A DNA stretch of 19,105 bases, from the NCBI GenBank assembly GCA_027575765.1, contig JANBPT010000922.1, positions 1-19,105 on the forward strand, given 5' to 3'. The first letter of the stretch is position 1, and each line of letters starts with the position of its first letter. The stretch comes from Tieghemiomyces parasiticus. Its lineage: Eukaryota; Kickxellomycota; Dimargaritomycetes; Dimargaritales; Dimargaritaceae. The notes beneath the pieces were generated by a model. That model was not told the origin of the DNA and ran no database searches. It was given only the letters and a program-made list of their open reading frames with translations. Position numbers and translations under genes: made by a program. This document shows positions 15,549 to 19,105 of this stretch, one piece after another.

Positions 15549-18507
15549 CAGCATATTTTTTTGTTGTGGCCAAGAACAGTGGGGTACACTAAAAAAAGAA
15601 CCCCGCCGGTGGGACTGCCAACGGGGATGCCCGATCCCACCCGATCAGGACTGCTGGGACTAAGGAAAACAAAATGCGCCGACGCCCGCCAGCCCTGCTA
15701 CCTGAACGAAAGGGTGAACCTGAGTGGTAATGTTGGGGCTGCGACCTGATAGCATATACCTCGCCCGGGCTTCTCTAGCCACGTAGCCGGCTCCACCAGC
15801 TGCACTGCAACTGTACGGTCAATACCACCAAGCACCGAAGGAGGGTGTACAAGGCCGTTTCCTCCTCCCCAACCTGCTGCTTCTCTCCAAAGGCGGGCTC
15901 TCTGATGCAGCCCGTTGACGGTATCTATTTCGCTCCATGACCTCGACCCGCCGTCGCTGGTGTATCCGAGTCACCGCCGCTGCACCAGTACTTTCTCGAA
16001 GCCTTGTCCAATGTTATTGTTGGGCAAAGTGGCCAATACGACCGCGCCTTTCGGCCTGCAACCGCGTCCGTTGAGCGTTATCTATCCCACACGCCGGAGG
16101 GACTGCAGGTGCGCAACCGTCGAGGATCTACAGGCTGCATCTTGCTACTGTTGCCCCCCATCGGTCTCCACCCCGATTATTATGCCCCTTCACCGCTTGG
16201 CACTTGGTGTCGACCCACCCTCTTATCTCTTTCGGCAGTGTGCGCTCTCACCTGGTCCCCCACCCCATTTTCCCCCATCATCCCCCCTTCACATGCCCCC
16301 CGCCCAGATTCATAGCAGTCAGGTCCCTTAGATTTTACCCAATGCCTGTGTATCCGCTGTATCGAACCCTCGATGGGATCTAGGCGCCTGTGGGTAAAAG
16401 TGAGATGCTAATAAACGCAGCTACTCCGGCCTGCCGAGAGGGACAGCACGGGCGACACAACATGCAATACCAAAGGTCTCTACCCACGACAGCTCCAGAA
16501 GCCCTTTCATCTCCGACTGATAAGTCGTTATGCCATGGGCATGGAGGATTGCCTTGGCCTTCCATATATTTTTCACCTGCATATGAACCGGTGGAAAGCG
16601 GGGTGTACCCTTGGGGCCCCATTCATGCATCCTGACGTTGTGGAAGTGACTATGCCGCACCCTGGTAGCAGCCTCTGCTCCCGAGACCCATCTCTGGCTG
16701 GGTGGGTCTCTGCACTAGCAAGCCATGTGGGGATGCGTGCGTAGGGATGCTATTCCTACCCCTCATTCGGTTCCCAGTTGTATACCCGATGTGGTCAATT
16801 AAGGGCCAACCGCCGGTATGGCGACCGTGCACTGGGTGCCACCTGAAGCACGTCGTTTGTTAGGACGTGTTACTCGTGGTGACTACGTACAACTTAAACG
16901 CGTCATCGTCTGGCCAGGCCATCTGTCCTCTCACTTCGGAGCCTGTATCATCCGATGGCGTAGGGGGACGAGAGATGCAGAGGTTCATATTCCTAGCGTT
17001 GCGGATGGCTAAGCGGTATTGTGGAGTAGTAGTTATTCCGGAGGACTTTACACTATAGAAATATAAGTGGGTTATGACATTCTGTCATTTATTGAGGTGG
17101 CCTGCGGACAGTTACTGTATATTCATTACGGCCTTGACCTCCCCAATTCTGTGCGAAGCGGCAGCAGTGATGAATACATCATAGAAAAGTAGCAGGGAAC
17201 CCAGCATGAAGAAGACGAGAGGACAATAAAGCACAATATGCTATGACAGACTAATCAAAGGACAATGCACATAATGGTGCAGGCGATTTCGATTGGCTCA
17301 GCTTGTCATTATGATTACGAATCCAGAGAGAGGTTGCTGGTACGGCTGCGATCATAAGATGGCAATAATTCCGACCGCAGGGTGGTAGACAAGACAGCTT
17401 TAGAAATGATCTGTGAAGCTGGAGGTCGCAGATGTGGGTGCTATAGATGAGGACAAGGGCTGTCATTGGTGAGCAATCGAATCGGAAGCACCAATACGCA
17501 ACTGAACCATTCCTCATGGCGCTGTGTCTATCTTAACCACTCCATCGTGTTGACTTCGGAAGTCCCACCCCCATCCAGCCCATAGATTACCAGCCGTAAT
17601 GTGTGTAGGCCCCCTTCCTCAAATTGTGGTGGAAGTGATGCAAGCAGGGTTAATATCATCTGAGCCGGGGGTCGTGCTAAGATCGGCTGCCTCTCCCCGA
17701 GCCCTGGGCACCAATTATTCGCCCAACTTTGTACCGGGCACTACTCTATTGACAATTAGCCTTGGCCTTTCCTGCCCGTCGAAACAGCTTTGCCGGAGTT
17801 GTCAGGGGCATCATCATGGGTCCGATAAAAGACCCCAAAATCAACCGCTGAACAGCCGACCCCATGCTTCTTGCAATTCCCCTAACACCGCGTGCAAGTC
17901 CCTGCACAGGGAGCTAAGGTTACGCAGTCACAGCAATCAATGGGTCTCCCACCTGTAGCACTTGCCTCGCTGGCAGGACAGGTGGGTACATTTAGGCATC
18001 TAATGTCTGAGCGAAGGTTGAGGTGGGCCACCGACTACCCGCTGGACTCGTTTGCCACGGGTGGTGAGACTCGCCTTAGTTTATATTATCCACCTGCTGG
18101 CCCGTGTCGGGGGTAGTGGTGCCCTGTAGGTGGCCCTGTCCTAACCCGGACTCACCAGAACCATGCCAAACCCAAAGCTGTGCTAATTTATGACATGCCC
18201 AAATGCAATTGGTGATACCTACACTCATATCATTTGGCGTCTGAGTGCTCACAACCTGCTATATGCATTGCAGACCTGATCCGAAGCTCCAGGCCCAGGC
18301 TAAGCCACAGGAAGGTTTGGACCATCTCCCTTTACAGCTCTACTACCGCCCAGATCTCCGTTTCTGGAGTCAGCTCCAGGTATTCTCCGGCCCATTGCTC
18401 TAGTTTCAACTGAGCCCATCCCTCTTGCGACTCTTGGTTGTTCAGAATTGGCAACCCAGCGGCTGTAGGGTAAGAAATTCACCGTGTGGGAAGCAGTTGT
18501 CGCCGCC

Positions 18508-18602
18508 TGGCCATGAAAGCTCACCGGGCCTCATCCTAGTGACTTTAGAACCCGCAACTTTAGATGGCCAGTAAGAGCTCACCGGGTTGTACAAGTTAGT
18601 GA
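18508..18602. repeat. two imperfect direct repeats, 57 bp apart
   Basis: AGCTCACCGGG occurs at 18519-18529 and again at 18576-18586. In both copies TGGCCA lies a few bases upstream and TAGTGA about 10-15 bases downstream. This looks like a decayed tandem duplication of roughly 37 bp. Confidence 0.5.
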
Positions 18603-18747
18603 GTCTTACCGGTTTTCTGCTGGTTGATTACATATAAAAGGTTCTCTGATCTCTGAGTTAGTGTAGCCATACGACAAACTCCTTCATTAGCTCCTTAGGT
18701 AATACAGTACTTGGTCTAACGTGGAGTTGCAGGGGCGATTTACAGGG

Positions 18748-18753
18748 TTTATT
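18748..18753 (-). terminator. poly(A) signal of the right-edge gene
   Basis: The minus strand reads AATAAA (plus strand TTTATT), about 125 nt beyond the stop codon of the minus-strand gene at the right edge. The spacing resembles that of the NEDD1 signal. Confidence 0.6.
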
Positions 18754-18878
18754 TGTATGCAATACGACGAAGTGGTGTACAGAATGATGATGGCTAAAGA
18801 ATTAAGAAGTATAGTATATCAAGTGGCAATGGAATGGCCAAAGCATAAACGTGATTAAGGAAATGGAGTGCTTGGAGC

Positions 18879-19105
18879 CTAGGTGCGAGTAGGACGGCCC
18901 TTCTTGTTGCGCAGGGTGGTGGTGACTGCCTTGCTTTGTGAACTCGCAGTTGCAGTTAAGTAGCGAGGCGGGGGGCGCTTGACTTTGGGCGCCGCCTTTA
19001 CTGGCTTGACAGGAACCAGTGGCTCAGGACAGCTGGTGGGGGCTGGCAAGGCGGGCGTCTCAGTTGAGGTGCAGGAGTCAGGCGTAATAACATTGCAGTT
19101 GGTGG
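18879..19105 (-). CDS. C-terminal end of a paralogue of the Pro-rich GRP-tail protein (partial)
   Basis: Seventy-four codons run from the right edge to TAG at 18879-18881; the N-terminal part is outside the window. The sequence is Pro/Ala/Thr-rich (ETPALPAPTSCPEPLVPVKP), then Lys/Arg-rich (KAAPKVKRPPPRY), and ends ATASSQSKAVTTTLRNKK followed by GRPTRT. The last 30 residues align with the end of the gene at 12138-13208 with one gap: both have PRY, then T-ASS, AV, T, R, a basic cluster and GRP-x-R before the stop. This shared tail is the only evidence of function and, by supporting both frames, makes both genes more credible. The frame is the only one open to the edge with such similarity, and a poly(A) signal follows. 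Confidence 0.72.
   Translation of the reverse strand, partial: TNCNVITPDSCTSTETPALPAPTSCPEPLVPVKPVKAAPKVKRPPPRYLTATASSQSKAVTTTLRNKKGRPTRT

Larger units (their letters stand above)
13378..18747. other. about 5.4 kb gene-poor interval
   Basis: No frame here has a recognisable domain, a good start context or convincing splice partners. The segment 13400-14130 is GC-rich and open on both strands for 130-165 codons, which is what GC-rich non-coding DNA gives by chance. Pyrimidine-rich plus-strand tracts occur at about 14155-14300 and 16200-16315, resembling the NEDD1 upstream tract but not followed by a gene I can read. Several plus-strand AATAAA words (about 13487, 13711, 14804, 16409 and 17223) match no gene. 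The segment 17040-17520 is AT-richer. Other items are a CArG-type palindrome at 15537-15548 and a duplicated segment at 18508-18602. No tRNA, rRNA or snRNA was recognised. Confidence 0.5.

Noticed and set aside
16355..16385. Possible tRNA B-box (GGTTCGATA on the minus strand)
   Set aside because: The flanking bases cannot form the five-pair T-stem and no matching A-box or acceptor stem is present.
16818..17012. 64-codon plus-strand frame beginning MATVHWVPPEAR
   Set aside because: Looks protein-like at first glance, but it is short, has an overlapping frame of equal length and matches no family I know.
18631..18641. Plus-strand TATA-like word ATATAAAAGG
   Set aside because: It would drive transcription into the 3' end of the minus-strand right-edge gene and no plus-strand frame follows.

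Overview
The window looks like nuclear DNA of a fungus, probably from an early-diverging (non-Dikarya) lineage. Coding stretches are GC-rich, starts sit in CACCATG-type contexts, and introns are short (148-288 nt) with GTAAGT/GTATGC/GTGAGT donors, CTAAC branch-like sites and CAG/TAG acceptors. AATAAA signals follow two of the genes. One gene (INCENP) ends in the Ser-rich, Asn-Trp-Ser-Gly tail I associate with fungal INCENPs. Another encodes NEDD1, which the well-studied yeasts and moulds lack. The lineage call is inference; gene identities rest on motifs read by eye.

Layout from left to right. (1) Positions 1-531, minus strand: the N-terminal half of a mariner-type transposase running off the left edge, with its first catalytic Asp read as Gly. 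(2) 535-1625: AT-richer intergenic DNA. (3) 1626-5171, minus: an intronless 1181-codon gene for INCENP, scaffold of the chromosomal passenger complex, with an N-terminal CEN-box and a C-terminal IN-box. (4) 5172-6833: a 1.66-kb intergenic interval separating two divergent genes. (5) 6834-10277, plus: a six-exon gene for an 840-residue NEDD1 (WD40 propeller plus C-terminal gamma-tubulin-complex-binding helix), followed by a poly(A) signal. (6) 10449-12137: intergenic, with a bulged hairpin and a few palindromes. (7) 12138-13208, minus: an unrecognised Pro/Ser/Thr/Ala-rich protein with a 32-residue internal repeat, a basic Gly-Arg-Pro tail and probably one in-frame intron. (8) 13209-18878: about 5.7 kb in which I see no convincing gene. 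(9) 18879-19105, minus: the C-terminal end of a second protein whose tail clearly resembles that of gene (7), so the two are paralogues.

The biologically coherent part is the head-to-head pair INCENP/NEDD1. One protein targets and activates Aurora B kinase; the other recruits gamma-tubulin ring complexes to spindle poles and spindle microtubules. Both are mitotic, and their shared upstream interval could co-regulate them. The most novel material is the two-member family with the basic GRP-containing tail, for which I can give no known function.
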